Numbered from the stretch's first letter, positions 45,914-58,321 are shown. The stretch is 64,000 nucleotides of DNA from Lunularia cruciata (GCA_948567375.1 OX419758.1:46505001-46569000); one strand, 5' to 3'. The notes: generated by a model not told the origin, from the letters alone. Numbers and translations: made by a program.

Positions 45914-48003
45914 CTCTATGTATCTGAGCTATGTTGCGAATGTTATGAGTGATTGAATATTTTAACAATGGGTCAAATTTTGGGAATTCGTATCTTCATC
46001 ATACGATGTCTAAATGGAATGCTTTTGGTGGCAGTGGATGTGAATTGAGAATCTCTTTTGATTAATACCAAGAACACTCATAGATCAAATCAGGACACCA
46101 AGTTACAAAGGTTCAAATTCTGCCATCTTGACCAAATTTTAGGGATTGGAGCTCCAATTTCAAAACACTATACTCAAATGATTGTATCTCTGCAAATACT
46201 TGAGCAAATGGAGCAATTCAGGTCTCAATAGAAGCACCATGTTGAGGGCTTTCTTTCAAGGCTAAACTTGGGCAGTTGGAGTAGTACACAAGGAGTTATG
46301 GATTTTTTAATTCTGAGAAAAGTTTTGAGAAGTCTATGTGATTGGGCGCAAATTTAGAAGAGAATTGCTTTGTGATCACAAGTGCAAATCCAGTGATAAT
46401 TAGGGTATCAAAATTTGTGACTTACAAGGTCTCTTTCAAGGCCAAGCTTGCTGCATATAGAGGTCTAAGCAAGTAGTTGTGACAATTCTCATTCTATAAC
46501 ACCTGGAGCCGATGTCAAGTACCAACTCAAGAAGTTGGCTAATGGTAAGGTTGAAGACCTTGATAGACTATGTGTTGAACTTCTCAAATGGTGTGGTAGC
46601 CATTTGATTCTAGTATATACTTCTCTCTTTGAATGAGAACATGTGGCTTTCTTGTGGCAGTGGATGCGCATTGACCAGCTCTTTTGATATCAAGCACACT
46701 CAAAGATCACATCTCTGGAGGAAGTTACAAGGATTCGAATTCTGTCTTCTTTGGCAGATTTTAGGGTTTGAACTGAAATTTCGAATGACTGTATCTCTAC
46801 CAATACTTCTGCAAATGGAGTGATATTAGGCATTCAATAGAAGCTTTATGATGAGAGCTTTCATTCAAGGTAAAGCTTGTGCAGTTTGGAGCAGTACACA
46901 AAGAATTCTAGAATTTTGAATCCTGAGGAAACCGTGAGGAGTTTATGTGATTGTGCGAAAATTTGGAGGGGTATTGCTCTGCAGTCACAAGTGGAAATCC
47001 AGTGAAGATTGTTGCATCAGAATCTGTGCCTTACAAGCTCTCTTTCAAGGCCAAGCTCGCAGCATATGGAGGTCTGAGCAAGCAGTGGTGACAATTCTAA
47101 TTCTCATCTATTCTTCATGAAGGGTTTTTGATTTTGGAATTTCTTTGGCAGACACTCAGATGCTTGTATCTTTTCCAATACTTGAGCAAATGGAGCTATT
47201 GAGGTTTCATTAGAAGCACCATTCCAAGAGCTTTGTTTCAAGCTAAATTGTGTGTAGTTTAGAGCAGTATACAAGGAGTTGTCGATTTTTGAATTCTCTA
47301 GAAGTTTTGAGAACTCCATGTGATAGGTCAAAAATTTGGAGAGGTGTTGCTCTGTGGTCACAAGTGCAAATCCAGTGATTATTGATGCATCAGAACCTAT
47401 GACTTACAAGCTCTGTTTCAAGTGAAAACTCGAAGCATATGGAAGTCTGAGCACACAGTGGTGACAATTCTCATTCTGTCACAACTCTCGAATCTTGGTG
47501 TTTGGAGTACCAGCTTTGGAGGGCCAGTTCTCTTCACTCACAGACCCAATGCAGGTGATTCTTATATCATAAAAACCACACAGTCATAAGCTTTCTATTG
47601 AATCTTTAGTTTGGAGAAGTTGAGTATCCAAGGCAGATGATATGACCAATTGATTCACTCTGATACTGCCAAATACTTTGAGTTAAGATTTACTACTTTG
47701 TGTGTAGATTCAAGCTATTGTATCTTTGTACTCAATGATCCAAATGAAGTGATCTTTGTGTCATTAGAATCAACTCACTCAGACCTTTACATTGGAAATT
47801 CATTGTTGAAGGTTAGAGGACAGATTATCAGCTTTAGGTACCTCAAATTTTGCAGTCTTTGGTAGCTCTAAGCATTGCAAATTTGGAAGGTAGTATATTT
47901 GTGCTTACATATTCAAATGAGGTGATTTTTATCTCATTAGAACCAGTTTCTCAAGGCCCTTACTTCAACACCCACCTAGTAGTGCTCTGACCTGTAAAAC
48001 AGA
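45914..48003 (+). repeat. Duplicate of the type-A module array
   Basis: Second copy of 9078 to ~11160, including the ORF2 scrap near 46502-46649. Module cores keep the ~180-195 bp rhythm. It ends where a truncated LINE ORF2 begins at 48004, whereas the first copy continues into ORF1. Confidence 0.8.
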
Positions 48004-50370
48004 ACTTCTTTGTTTCCAACTTCTTTGTTTCCAAGAGGCTCCCACAGGAAGAGACTTGGTCTCCCTTGCAATAGATGGTATGATGCTGATTGCAAAATGG
48101 CAAGGATCAAAGCTATGGATAGATCTCTTGATCAGATTGCACAAAATCAAGCTTTTGTTTTATACAGAAAGTTGGTGAAGTGCAAAAAGCGTGCATTTCT
48201 AAGACTCAAAGGAGTTGAGTTGAGCACTGAATTGAGGAGCAATCCTAAGGCTTTCTGGAAGAAAGTAACCATCAGATCTCCATCTCCATCGCTGGACCTG
48301 AATGAGCTTTGTGACTATGTGAAGGATTTGTACTTTTTCCCAAATGCTCCAAGCATGGCACCTTGCCTTGGATCTGCTCTCACCATCTCTGAAGCTGATG
48401 TCAAGTACCAATTGAAGAAGTTGGCCAATGGTAAGGCTGAAGATCTTGATGGACTATGTGTTGAACTTCTGAAGTGGGGCGGTAGCCAACTGATTTCAAT
48501 ACTCACTTCTCATTTGAATGAGGCAATCAAGTGTGGCTTTCCGGATAGATGGTGCTTCAAGAAGGTAGTTCCTATTCACAAGTCTGGCCAAAGAGATGTT
48601 GTCACCAATTACCGTACCATACTTGTTGGAAGTGTCTTTGCCAAGTTATATGGTCAAATTTTGGAGTCAAGGTTGAGCACTTGGGCTGAAAAGCACAAAA
48701 TTCGAGCTAAGTGCCAAGCTGGTTTCAGATTAGGCTTTAGTACTTTGGACCACCTATTGGTACTTCATGTTGTGTGGTGCAAATCCAAGGGGGTTGGGAG
48801 AGCTCTCTATGTTGCCTTTATTGATTTCAGGAAGGCCTTTGATAAGGTGCTCAGGAAATCTCTAAGTGAGAGACTCATTGAAGTGGGTGTTTCAGCTGAT
48901 CTGATTGGTGCTATCTCTAGACTCTATGAGAAAGTGATTGTGAAACTTTCATCTTTGAGCTCTCAAGATGTCCTTAGCACAATGGGTGTGATCCAAGGCT
49001 GCTCTCTGTCTCCAACTCTGTTCGGAATCTTCATCGATGATCTAGAGAGTCTACTCATGGAAGCTGGAGCTACAGGTGTACAGGTTGGCTCTTTGATGAT
49101 ACATGCACTCCTTTATGCAGATGATGTAGCGCTTCTCTCCACAAATCCACAGAGTTTACAGAAGCTGTTGGATTCTCTACTTTGCTTTTGCAATCAAACA
49201 AAGATGGAGGTGAACCTTGACAAGTCCAAGGTCATTGTGGTGGGTTCTAAAGGTGTCACACCTTTCTTTTTTGATGGACAGCAATTGGAGCAGGTTTCTT
49301 CTTATAAGTACTTGGGCCTTGAGTTTTCTCATGACTATAGTTGGTCTACTTGTGTGAAGATGAGAATCAATGCAGGCTTTAGAGCTTTGTATTCACTCAT
49401 GAACCGCAGTAGACTTGCTCACCTCACCACATGGGAGTTGAAGAAGGTGCTGTTCAGATCTCTTGTGCAGCCGGTGGTTCTCTATGGTGCTCAGATTTGG
49501 GGTCCAGGTACTAAGAAGACATGGTGGCAAAAGGTGGAGAAAGTTCAGAAATTGTTTTTGTGTGATGAACTTGGGGTGAGGACTCAAACTCCTTATGTAT
49601 TCCTGCTTGCTGAAACAGGATTTTTACCTCTTGAGGCTGAAGCTTTGTTTTTAGCTATCACATATGCCACTAAGGTGAGGTCCATGGACCATGAGAGACT
49701 TCCCTACCAAGCTTTTTGTGCCACTCTATCTGTCGGTTGGTATACAGATCTGATTGCATGGGCCACAAGGTGGAATGTTTCTGAGCGACATTGGAGATTG
49801 GAGCCTATTGCACTTCGAGAGGTGATCAAGGAGCAGTTTTTACTTCGCTTATGGCAGCAACCCGGTACCAAGATGGTGTTCTATCAGCAGTTTGTAAATC
49901 CTATGTTGGTGTATTGTGAGCAAGATTATCTCTTGGCTAGGATTTCTACTTCACTTAGACATGTTATCGCTCAATATAGAACTAGTTCTCATAGACTAGA
50001 AGTAGAACAAGGACGTTGGCAGCAGATAGAGCACTCCATGCGACTTTGCAAATTGTGTATTATGAGCAAAGTTGAGGATGAGCATCATGTGTTTGTTGAT
50101 TGCCCTTGTTACATGCAGATTAGAGTTAGACATCAGATTACTTGCAGTGACTTCTCAACTCTCTTACAGGTTGAAGCTTTAGCATTAGGGAAGTACATGA
50201 CAGAAGTTACTTTACATCGGACCAATTTGTTACAAATTGGTCCGATGCCCTAGGCCCTTGCCTAGGCTCACATTTCATGTGTTTTGTATTGTGTTTCCAG
50301 CCTTTTGACTCTTTGGGTCTTTCAGGCTTTATATTTCATTGTTTCATTGTTTCATTGTTTCATTGTTTCA
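48004..50370 (+). mobile_element. 5'-truncated LINE with open 747-codon ORF2 remainder
   Basis: Starts with CTTCTTTGTTTCCAA repeated twice, then open frame from FPRGSHRKRLGLPCNRW through RT (KAEDLDGLCVELL, AFIDFRKAFDK, QGCSLSPTLFG, YADDVALL) and C-terminus (CKLCIMSKVEDEHH) to TAG at 50251-50253. The 3' UTR ends in four TTTCATTG units near 50370. The endonuclease is missing. Confidence 0.88.
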
Positions 50371-50790
50371 GAAGCAATGTCTACTTGAAAATCTAGAAGT
50401 TTTGGTGTTGAAAGTAAAACTTCTAGATTGATTGTGACTGATTAGTGATTAGCGATTGGCACAATGGAGGAGTCCCAAATGGTGAAAGATGTTGCTGATA
50501 TAGCCTTGAAGCAACAACAATTAGCAGAAATGTATAGGAAATCTAATGATTTCCACAAAGAGCTTAGAAGCTTCTTTGCACCTATGTCCCAGTGCATGAG
50601 TACTCTCATGACTGATATGGAAATTGTAAAGGTTGAGATCAGTAGCGTAAAAGAGTCCTTGAACCTAGTCAACCAAGAGATTCAAGACCTGAAAAAGAGT
50701 ACTATCTCGCTGTTAACATCAACCAAGGGGATGGTTGATGCTTCCGAGAAAGTTGCTTCCTTGGGAACACAAGCCAGTGACACCAACTTG
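50371..50790 (+). mobile_element. LINE type-A leader and ORF1 N-terminal fragment
   Basis: Begins GAAGCAATGTCTACTTG right after the previous tail, ORF1 ATG at 50464 (MEESQMVKDVADIALK), open for ~105 codons to LGTQASD, then truncated. A 17-bp phrase (GACACCAACTTGTAAGG) is tandemly repeated at the breakpoint. Confidence 0.82.
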
Positions 50791-51876
50791 TAAGGACACC
50801 AACTTGTAAGGAGTAGGAGTTTCGAAAGTTTGAGAGGAGAGGAGTCTGGAAAGTTTGAGAAGCTATATCTCCTTACATACATGTCCACACGTTGCGGTTT
50901 TGGTCTTGTTCGAAGCGCCTTGCCAAGACCTTTCCATAGCCACCAAGATTGTGTCATTCTGAGCTTTGTGCGAAACGTTTAGATATTTCTGACACAGGAG
51001 CTAGACTTGAAATTTCTGACACAAGAGCTAGACTTGAGAGTTTGAATCTTCATCATTTGGTGTCCAAATGGAGTGCTTTTTGTGGCATTGGAAGCGCCTT
51101 TGAAAGCTCTTTCGATTGATACTAATGTGGCTTGCACAGCACATACACAAAGAAAGTTATGAAGATTCGAATTCTGCCATCTCTCGTAGATTTTAGGGTT
51201 TGAGCTCAATTTTCAACACCTTGTAACTTTTTGGTTCCATGTCCAAATCTTTCAATCTTGGACTTATTGGAAACAGCTGAGAGAGTGCTTTCTTTTGAAT
51301 TCCTGGTTTCTGAAGTTGGAGTTCTGTGGAAGAAGTATCGAAATTCATCAATCTGTGTTCTTGTGCGGTTGGTGGTTCTCAAATTTGCAACTCTTAGAGG
51401 CTTGAACTTTGGACTCACATCTTCAAATGAGGTGACCTTAACTCATTAGAAGCATCTTGTCAAGAGCTATTGATTGAAATCCATTTCATAGAATTTGAAG
51501 CTTTGTGCTTGCAGTTATGAGCATTTGAATTCTGTGATTCCATGAGGTTTAGAAGTTTACCATAGAGACCTCTAGAAGCCATAACTTCATGTCTATTGGC
51601 TCAAATGAGTTCATTTTTGATTCATTGGATAGAATTTCTCAAGAGCTTTTGATTGATCCATCTATTGTAGATTTTAAAGTACTGTAGCCAAAGTTATAAA
51701 TTTTCGAAATCTGTAGGATTTCAAAATTTTCATGTAGGAAAAACTCAAATTCAAAAGTTTATAACTTTTGATTTACAAGTCCAAAGGAGTTGATTTTTGG
51801 TGTAGAGCAATTGGTGTTCACAGAGTGTGAGTGAACCAGAGGATACATTCTTATGGTATCTGTTAGAACTTTTAGA

Positions 51877-52732
51877 ATGGAAGCTTCCAAGATGATGCAA
51901 GACATTGCTGGGATAGCTTCAAAACAGCAACAGCTTGCTGAAATGTATAGAAAAGCAAATGACTTCCACAAGGAACTCAAGAGCTTTTTTGCCCCCATGT
52001 CTCAATGCATGAACACTCTTATGGCAGATTTGCAAACCGTAAGAGTTGATGTCTTGACTGTGAAAGAATCTCTGAATTCAATCACCGTAGATATCCAAGA
52101 ACTCAAGAAGAGTAGCAATTTGATATTAGACTCCACCAAGGGTATGGTGGATGCTACTGAGAAGGTTGCTTCCTTGGGAGCACAAGCCACCAACATTGCT
52201 TCACAAAATGGAGGGCTGCAAGAGATGGTTGACACATTAGAGGTCAAGATGAAGTCATATGCTGAAGCTACGAAGGTGGCTCAAATCTCTTACTTGCTCT
52301 TGCAAGTAAGAGATTTGAGCCATGGTTGAGAAGGAGAACCAATTGGTGAGAATGAAGAACTTGAGGATTTCAGGTTTGCCTGAGATTGAAAAGGAAGACA
52401 CCAAGGCCATAGTGTGTGAGTTTATTGCTGATTCTTTGAGAGTCCATGATCCTCAGATTTTGCAAGCATATAGATTGGGACAACAAGGTGCACAACCAAG
52501 AAGCATTTTGGTGAGGTTTGGCTCAAAAACTCAAAGGAATGCAGTGATGGGGAACAAAGCTATACTAAAGGGGCGCCGTATCTGGTTGGACCTTGATCTC
52601 ACACCTCTCCAATGGCAAGCAAAGAAGGGAGAATTAGCAAAAGTGAACGAGGCTCAACAAGCAGGTTTTGTTGCATTCTTGAGAGATAATAGAGCTGTGA
52701 TTACTCAAAAGAAATTATCAGCTACTGCATAG
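51877..52732 (+). pseudogene. LINE type-B ORF1 disrupted by a 16-bp palindromic gain
   Basis: MEASKMMQDIAGIASK start. At 52278-52322 the sequence reads CAAATCTCTTACTTG and then its own complement, replacing the codons for QEHE and shifting the frame. Downstream NLRISGLPE, RSILVRFG and RRIWLD continue in another frame to TAG 52730-52732. Confidence 0.85.
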
Positions 52733-54113
52733 CAATTCCAGATCTTTAGAGTACTATTTTGGAATGTTCATGGGCTCACACATACCAAGTACTCCAGCGC
52801 TAAGCCTTTGTGGGATGATGCTGATCTGATCAATCTTGTGGAGACATGGGAACATGAAGGAAACACCATTCAAGACATTGAAGGATTCACTCTTGTTGGT
52901 TCAACCTGGAACAAGCGGAGACAACACAAAGGAAGGGGCTTTGGAGGTATTGCTACTTACGTCAGATTTGGCTTTGAGAAATCAGTCTCTTTGATAGGTC
53001 AAGATTCAAGTGAACAATACCAATGGCTGAGGATTGGAGGAGTTGCCACACCTTGCTTCATTGCTGTTTGTTACTTTGCCCCGTTGACATCACCAATCTA
53101 TTCAAGTGGACTTCTCAACACCATGCAACCTTTCCATTCCTTGACAAAGGATGTGTTAGAGTTTCAAAGTAAAGGTGCAGTACTTGTTCTTGGTGATTTC
53201 AATGCTAGGATCCAAGCCTCTCAGATCCCTGACTTGAGCGACCTTGAGAATGATCCTTTCCACAGCTTGATAGACCATTCCAGTGCTTGGTCACGCTCTT
53301 CCAAAGATCCTATGTCCAATTCCATGAGTGAGTACTTTTTGAGCTTTGGTGCCAATTGTAGCTTGAAGATCTTGAATGGCCTTTCTCAATTTCCAGAAAC
53401 TTGTAAAAGCACATGCTTTGCTTCAGGTGGATCAAGCACCATAGATTATATGCTCACTTCAGCTAATGATATCCATCTTGTCTCAGGTTTTGCTATTTTA
53501 GATCCTCAACCAGAATCAGACCATGCACCTCTATCTTGTACCATCCTTTTTCCTTGCCTCAATAGAACCACATTACCTATAGACCATGCTTTTAGAGGCA
53601 AACTTCGTCTAGATTTTCACAAGAGAGACTTGTACCAACAAGCTATCCAAGAGAAACTGAGTTCTATGGAGTGGAGTTCTGATTTTCAACAACGTAGTGA
53701 TCAATTGATTGAACTTCTTCAATCTACATCAACTTCTTTGTTTCCAAGAGGCTCCCACAGGAAGAGACTTGGTCTCCCTTGCAATAGGTGGTATGATGCT
53801 GATTGCAAAATGGCAAGGATCAAAGCTATGGATAGATCTCTTGGTCAGATTGCACAAAATCAAGCCTTTGTTTCATACAGAAAGTTGGTGAAGTGCAAAA
53901 AGCGGGCATTTCTTAGACTCAAAGGAGTTGAGTTGAGCACTGAACTGAGGAGCAATCCCAAGGCTTTCTGGAAGAAGGTAACCATCAGATCTCCATCTCC
54001 ATCGCTGGACCTGAATGAGCTTTGTGACTATGTGAAGGATTTGTACTTTTTCCCAAATGCTCCAAGCATGGCACCTTGCCTTGGATCTACTCTCACCATC
54101 TCTGAAGCTGATG
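52733..54113 (+). pseudogene. LINE ORF2 N-terminal part, complete endonuclease
   Basis: In frame after UAG: FWNVHG, VETWEHEG, VLGDFNARI, STIDYML, SDHAPLS, then linker to LTISEADV, where an inverted insert ends it. The visible endonuclease motifs are intact. Confidence 0.85.
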
Positions 54114-54986
54114 TCAGAGGAGCACTACATCATCCGCATGAAACAACACATCATCCGCATACTGTTGTGCATGTATCATCAAGGAGCCAACCTGTACACA
54201 TGTAGCTCCAGCTTCCATCAGCACCCTCTCTAGATCATCGATGAAGATTCCAAACAATGTTGGAGATAGAGAGCAACCTTGGATCACACCCATTGTGCTA
54301 AGGATATCTTGAGAGCTCAAAGATGAAAGTTTCACAACCACCTTCTCATAGAGTCTAGAGATAGCACCAATCAGATCAGCTGAAACACCAACTTGAGTGA
54401 GTCTCTCACTTAGAGATTTCCTAAGCACCTTATCAAAGGCCTTCCTAAAATCAATAAATGCAACATAGAGAGCTCTCCCAACACCTTTAGATTTCCACCA
54501 CAAAACATGGAGTACCAATAGATGATCCAAAGTACTAAAGCCTGATCTGAAACCCGCTTGGCACTTAGCTCGAATTTTGTGCTTTTCAGCCCAAGTACTC
54601 AACCTAGACTCCAAAATTTGACCGTACAACTTGGCAAAGATACTACCCACTAGAATGGTACGGTAATTGGTGACAATATCTCTATGACCAGACTTGTGAA
54701 TAGGAACTACCTTCTTGAAGCACCATCTATCAAGAAAGCCACACCTGATGGCCTCATTCAAGAGAGAAGTGAGTACTGAAATCAGATGGCTACCACCCCA
54801 CTTAAGTAGTTCAACACATAGTCCATCAAGGTCTTTGGCCTTACCATTGGCCAACTTCTTCAATTGGTAGTGGACATCAGCTTCAGAGATGGTGAGAGCA
54901 GATCCAAGGCAAGGTGCCATGCTTGGAGCATCTGGGTAAAAGTACAGATCCTTCACATATTCACAAAGCTCATTCACGTCCAGCGA
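54114..54986 (-). mobile_element. Inverted LINE ORF2 segment inside another LINE
   Basis: Minus-strand ORF2 from SLDVNELCEYVKD to YADDVLFHADDVVLL, one open frame of ~290 codons including AFIDFRKAFDK and QGCSLSPTLFG. It carries the same 21-bp ADD duplication as the element at 41538-42868. Its content overlaps the host element's own RT, so it came from a different copy rather than twin priming. Confidence 0.82.
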
Positions 54987-56632
54987 ATTACCGTACCATA
55001 CTTGTTGGTAGTGTCTTTGCCAAGTTGTATGGTCGAATTTTGGAGTCAAGGTTGAGCACTTGGGCTGAAAAGCACATAATTCGAGCTAAGTGCCAAGCTG
55101 GTTTCAGATCAAGCTTTAGTACTTTGGACCACCTATTAGTACTTCATGTTTTGTGGTGGAAATCCAAGGGTGTTGGGAGAGCTCTCTATGTTGCCTTTAT
55201 TGATTTCAGGAAGGCCTTTGACAAGGTGCTCAGGAAATCTCTAAGTGAGATACTCATTGAAGTGGGTGTTTCAGCTGATCTGATTGGTGCTATCTCAAGA
55301 CTCTATGATAAAGTGATTGTGAAACTTTCATCTTTGAGCTCTCAAGATGTTCTTAGCACAATGGGTGTGATCCAAGGCTGCTCTCTATCTCCAACTCTGT
55401 TCGGAATCTTCATTGATGATCTAGAGAGTCTACTCATGGAAGCTGGAGCTACAGGTGTACAGGTTGGCTCTTTGATGATACATGTACTCCTTTATGCAGA
55501 TGATGTAGTGGTTCTCTCCACAAATCCACAAAGTTTACAGAAGCTGGTGGATTCTCTACTTTGCTTTTGCAATCAAACAAAGATGGAAGTGAACCTTGAC
55601 AAGTCCAAGGTCATTGTGGTGGGTTCTAAAGGTGTCACACCTTTCTTTTTTGATGGACAGCAATTGGAGCAGGTTTCTTCTTATAAGTACTTGGGCCTTG
55701 AGTTTTCTCATGACTATAGTTGGTCCACTTGTGTGAAGATGAGAATCAATGCAGGCTTTAGAGCTTTGTATTCACTCATGAACCGCTCTAGACTTGCCCA
55801 CCTTACCACATGGGAGTTGAAGAAGGTGTTGTTCAGATCTCTTGTGCAGCCGGTGGTTCTCTATGGTGCTCAGATTTGGGGTCCAGGTACTAAGAAGACA
55901 TGGTGGCAAAAGGTGGAGAAAGTTCAGAAATTGTTTTTGTGTGATGAACTTGGGGTGAGGACTCAAACTCCTTATGTATTGCTGCTTGCTGAAACCGGGT
56001 TTTTGCCACTTGAAGCTGAAGCTTTGTTTTTAGCTATCACATATGCCACTAAGGTGAGGTCTATGGAGCATGAGAGACTTCCCTACCAAGCTTTTTGTGC
56101 CACTCTATCTGTCGGTTGGTATACAGATCTGATTGCATGGGCCACAAGGTGGAATGTTTGTGAGCGACATTGGAGGTTGGAGCCTATTGCACTACGAGAA
56201 GTGATCAAGGAGCAGTTCTTACTTCGCTTATGGCAGCAGCCCGGTACCAAGATGGTGTTCTATCAGCAGTTTGTAAATCCTATGTTGGTGTATTGTGAGC
56301 AAGATTATCTCTTGGCTAGGATTTCTACTTCACTTAGACATGTTATTGCTCAGTATAGAACTAGTTCTCATAGACTAGAAGTAGAACAAGGACGTTGGCA
56401 GCAGGTAGAGCACTCCATGCGACTTTGCAAATTGTGTACTATGAGCAAAGTTGAGGATGAGCATCATGTGTTGATTGTTTGCCCTTGTTACATGCAGATT
56501 AGAGTTAGACATCAGATTACTTGTAGTGATTTCTCAACTCTCTTACAGGTTGAAGCTTTAGCGTTAGGGAAGTACATGACAGAGGTTAGTTTACATCGGA
56601 CCAATTTGTTACAGATTGGTCAGATGCCCTAG
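54987..56632 (+). pseudogene. LINE ORF2 C-terminal part, open
   Basis: Open from NYRTILVGSVFAKLYG through AFIDFRKAFDK, QGCSLSPTLFG, YADDVVVL, SYKYLGLEF, WGPGTKKTWW to CKLCTMSKVEDEHH and TAG 56630-56632. About 548 codons. It lacks its own start and the segment between EADV and VTN. Confidence 0.85.
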
Positions 56633-56741
56633 ACCCTTGCCTAGGCTCACATTTGATGTGTTTTGTATTGTGTTTCTAGCCTTTTGACTCTTTGGGTCTT
56701 TTGGGCTTTATATTTCATTGTTCATTGTTCATTGTTCATTG

Positions 56742-57072
56742 ATAGAGCACTCCATGCGACTTTGCAAATTGTGTATTATGAGCAAAGTTGAGGATGAGCA
56801 TCATGTGTTGATTGTTTGCCCTTGTTAAATGCAGATAAGAGTTAGACATCAGATTACTTGTAGTGATTTCTCAACTCTCTTACAGGTTGAAGCTTTAGCA
56901 TTAAGGAAGTACATGACTGAGGTTAGTATACATCGGACCAATTTGTTATAGATTGGTCAGATTCCCTAGGCCCTTGCCTAGGCTCACATTTGATGTGTTT
57001 TGTATTGTGTTTCTAGCCTTTTGACTCTTTGGGTCTTTCAGGCTTTATATTTCATTGTTCATTTCATTGTTC
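56742..57072 (+). mobile_element. Short 5'-truncated LINE (~330 bp)
   Basis: Starts in the C-terminal codons IEHSMRLCKLC, with TAC to TAA in the CPCY segment and TTA TAG near 56949. 3' UTR and tail end at 57072. It begins exactly at the preceding tail. Confidence 0.82.
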
Positions 57073-57758
57073 ATATGCCACTAAGGTGAGGTCCATGGAG
57101 CATGAGAGACTTCCCTACCAAGCTTTCTGTGCCACTCTATCTTTTGGTTGGTATACAGATCTGATTGCATGGGCCACAAGGTGGAATGTTTGTGAGCAAC
57201 ATTGGAGATTGGAGCCTATTGCACTTCGAGAGGTCATCAAGGAGCAGTTCTTACTTCGCTTATGGCAGCAACCCGGTACCAAGATGGTGTTCTATCAGCA
57301 GTTTGTAAATCCTATGTTGGTGTATTGTGAGCAAGATTATCTCTTGGCTAGGATTTCTACTTCACTTAGACATGTTATCGCTCAATATAGAACTAGTTCT
57401 CATAGACTAGAAGTAGAACAATGATGTTGGCAGTAGATAGAGCACTCCATGCGACTTTGCAAATTGTGTATTATGAGCAAAGTTGAGGATGAACATCATG
57501 TGTTTGTTGATTGCCCTTGTTACATGCAGATTAGAGTTAGACATCAGATTACTTGTAGTGACTTCTCAACTCTCTTGCAAGTTGAAGCTTTAGCATTAGG
57601 GAAGTACATGACAGAAGTTACTTTACATCGGACCAATTTGTTAGAGATTAGTCCGATGCCCTAGGACCTTGCCTAGGCTCACATTTCATGTGTTTTATAT
57701 TGTGTTTACAGCCTTTTGACTCTTAGGGTCTTTCGGGCTTTAAATTTCATTGTTTCAT
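57073..57758 (+). mobile_element. Short 5'-truncated LINE (~690 bp)
   Basis: Begins YATKVRSMEHERLPYQ; a stop at 57422-57424 (VEQ then TGA) and TAG near 57436 split it. It resumes MRLCKLCIMSKVEDEHH to TAG 57662-57664. Ends with the 3' UTR and a TTTCATTG tail. Confidence 0.82.
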
Positions 57759-58312
57759 TGTTTGTTACTTTGCTCCATTGACATCACCAATCTATTCAAG
57801 CGGATCTCTCAACAACCATGCAGCCATGACAAAGGATGTGTTGGAATTTCAAAGAAAAGGTGCAGTATTTATTCTTGGTGATTTCAATGCTAGGATCCAA
57901 ACCTCTTAGATTCCTGAGTTTAGTGACCTTGAGAATGACACTTTCCATAGCTTGATAGATCAGTCTAGTGCTTGGTCCCGCTCTTCCAAAGATCTCATAT
58001 CCAACTCCATGAGTGAGCACTTTTTGAGCTTTGGTACCAATTGTAGCTTGAAGATCTTGAATGGCCTTTCTCAATTTCCAGAAACTTGTAAGAGCACATG
58101 CTTTGCTTCTGGTGGATCCAACACTGTAGATTATATGCTCACCTCACCCAGTGATATACACATTGTCTCAGATTTTGTTATTTTAGATCCTCAACCTGAA
58201 TCTGACCATGCTCCTTTATCTTGTGTCATCCTTCTTTCTTGCCTCAATAGAACCACATTACCTATTGACCATGCCTTTAGACCATGCCTCACTTAATGAT
58301 TTCCTAAGCACC
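57759..58312 (+). mobile_element. LINE endonuclease fragment plus a 26-bp inverted RT scrap
   Basis: 57759-58283 matches CYFAPLTSPIYS through GDFNARI, STCFASGG, DYMLTS and SDHAPLS to IDHAF. A 9-bp-scale loss near 57825 and CAG to TAG near 57907 break it. 58287-58312 is the complement of the KVLRKSLSE codons. Confidence 0.75.
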
Positions 58313-58321
58313 TTCAATACT

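Larger units (their letters stand above)
42869..48003 (+). repeat. Segmental duplication of 5097-11160 (direct repeat, ~1% diverged)
   Basis: Begins in UAH intron 7 (GCGATGTTGGGCTGAATGC) and ends near AGTGCTCTGACCTGTAAAAC. Introns are retained, so this is a DNA-level copy. It lacks 5755-6694 of the original. Over about 1 kb (7000-8000 against 43838-44830) I count around six substitutions. Both ends abut LINE sequence. Confidence 0.92.
50817..56741 (+). mobile_element. LINE type B, full-length but rearranged
   Basis: 5' UTR 50817-51876 with complete modules, ORF1 51877-52732 (frameshifted), UAG, ORF2 52733-54113, an inverted ORF2 insert 54114-54986 from another copy, ORF2 resumed 54987-56632, and a 3' UTR and TTCATTG tail to 56741. 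Confidence 0.83.

Noticed and set aside
48010-50253. Domesticated RT, group II intron or diversity-generating retroelement
   Set aside because: Intact sister copies have an APE endonuclease and LINE 3' tails; no template/variable repeat pair or intron-like ends are seen.
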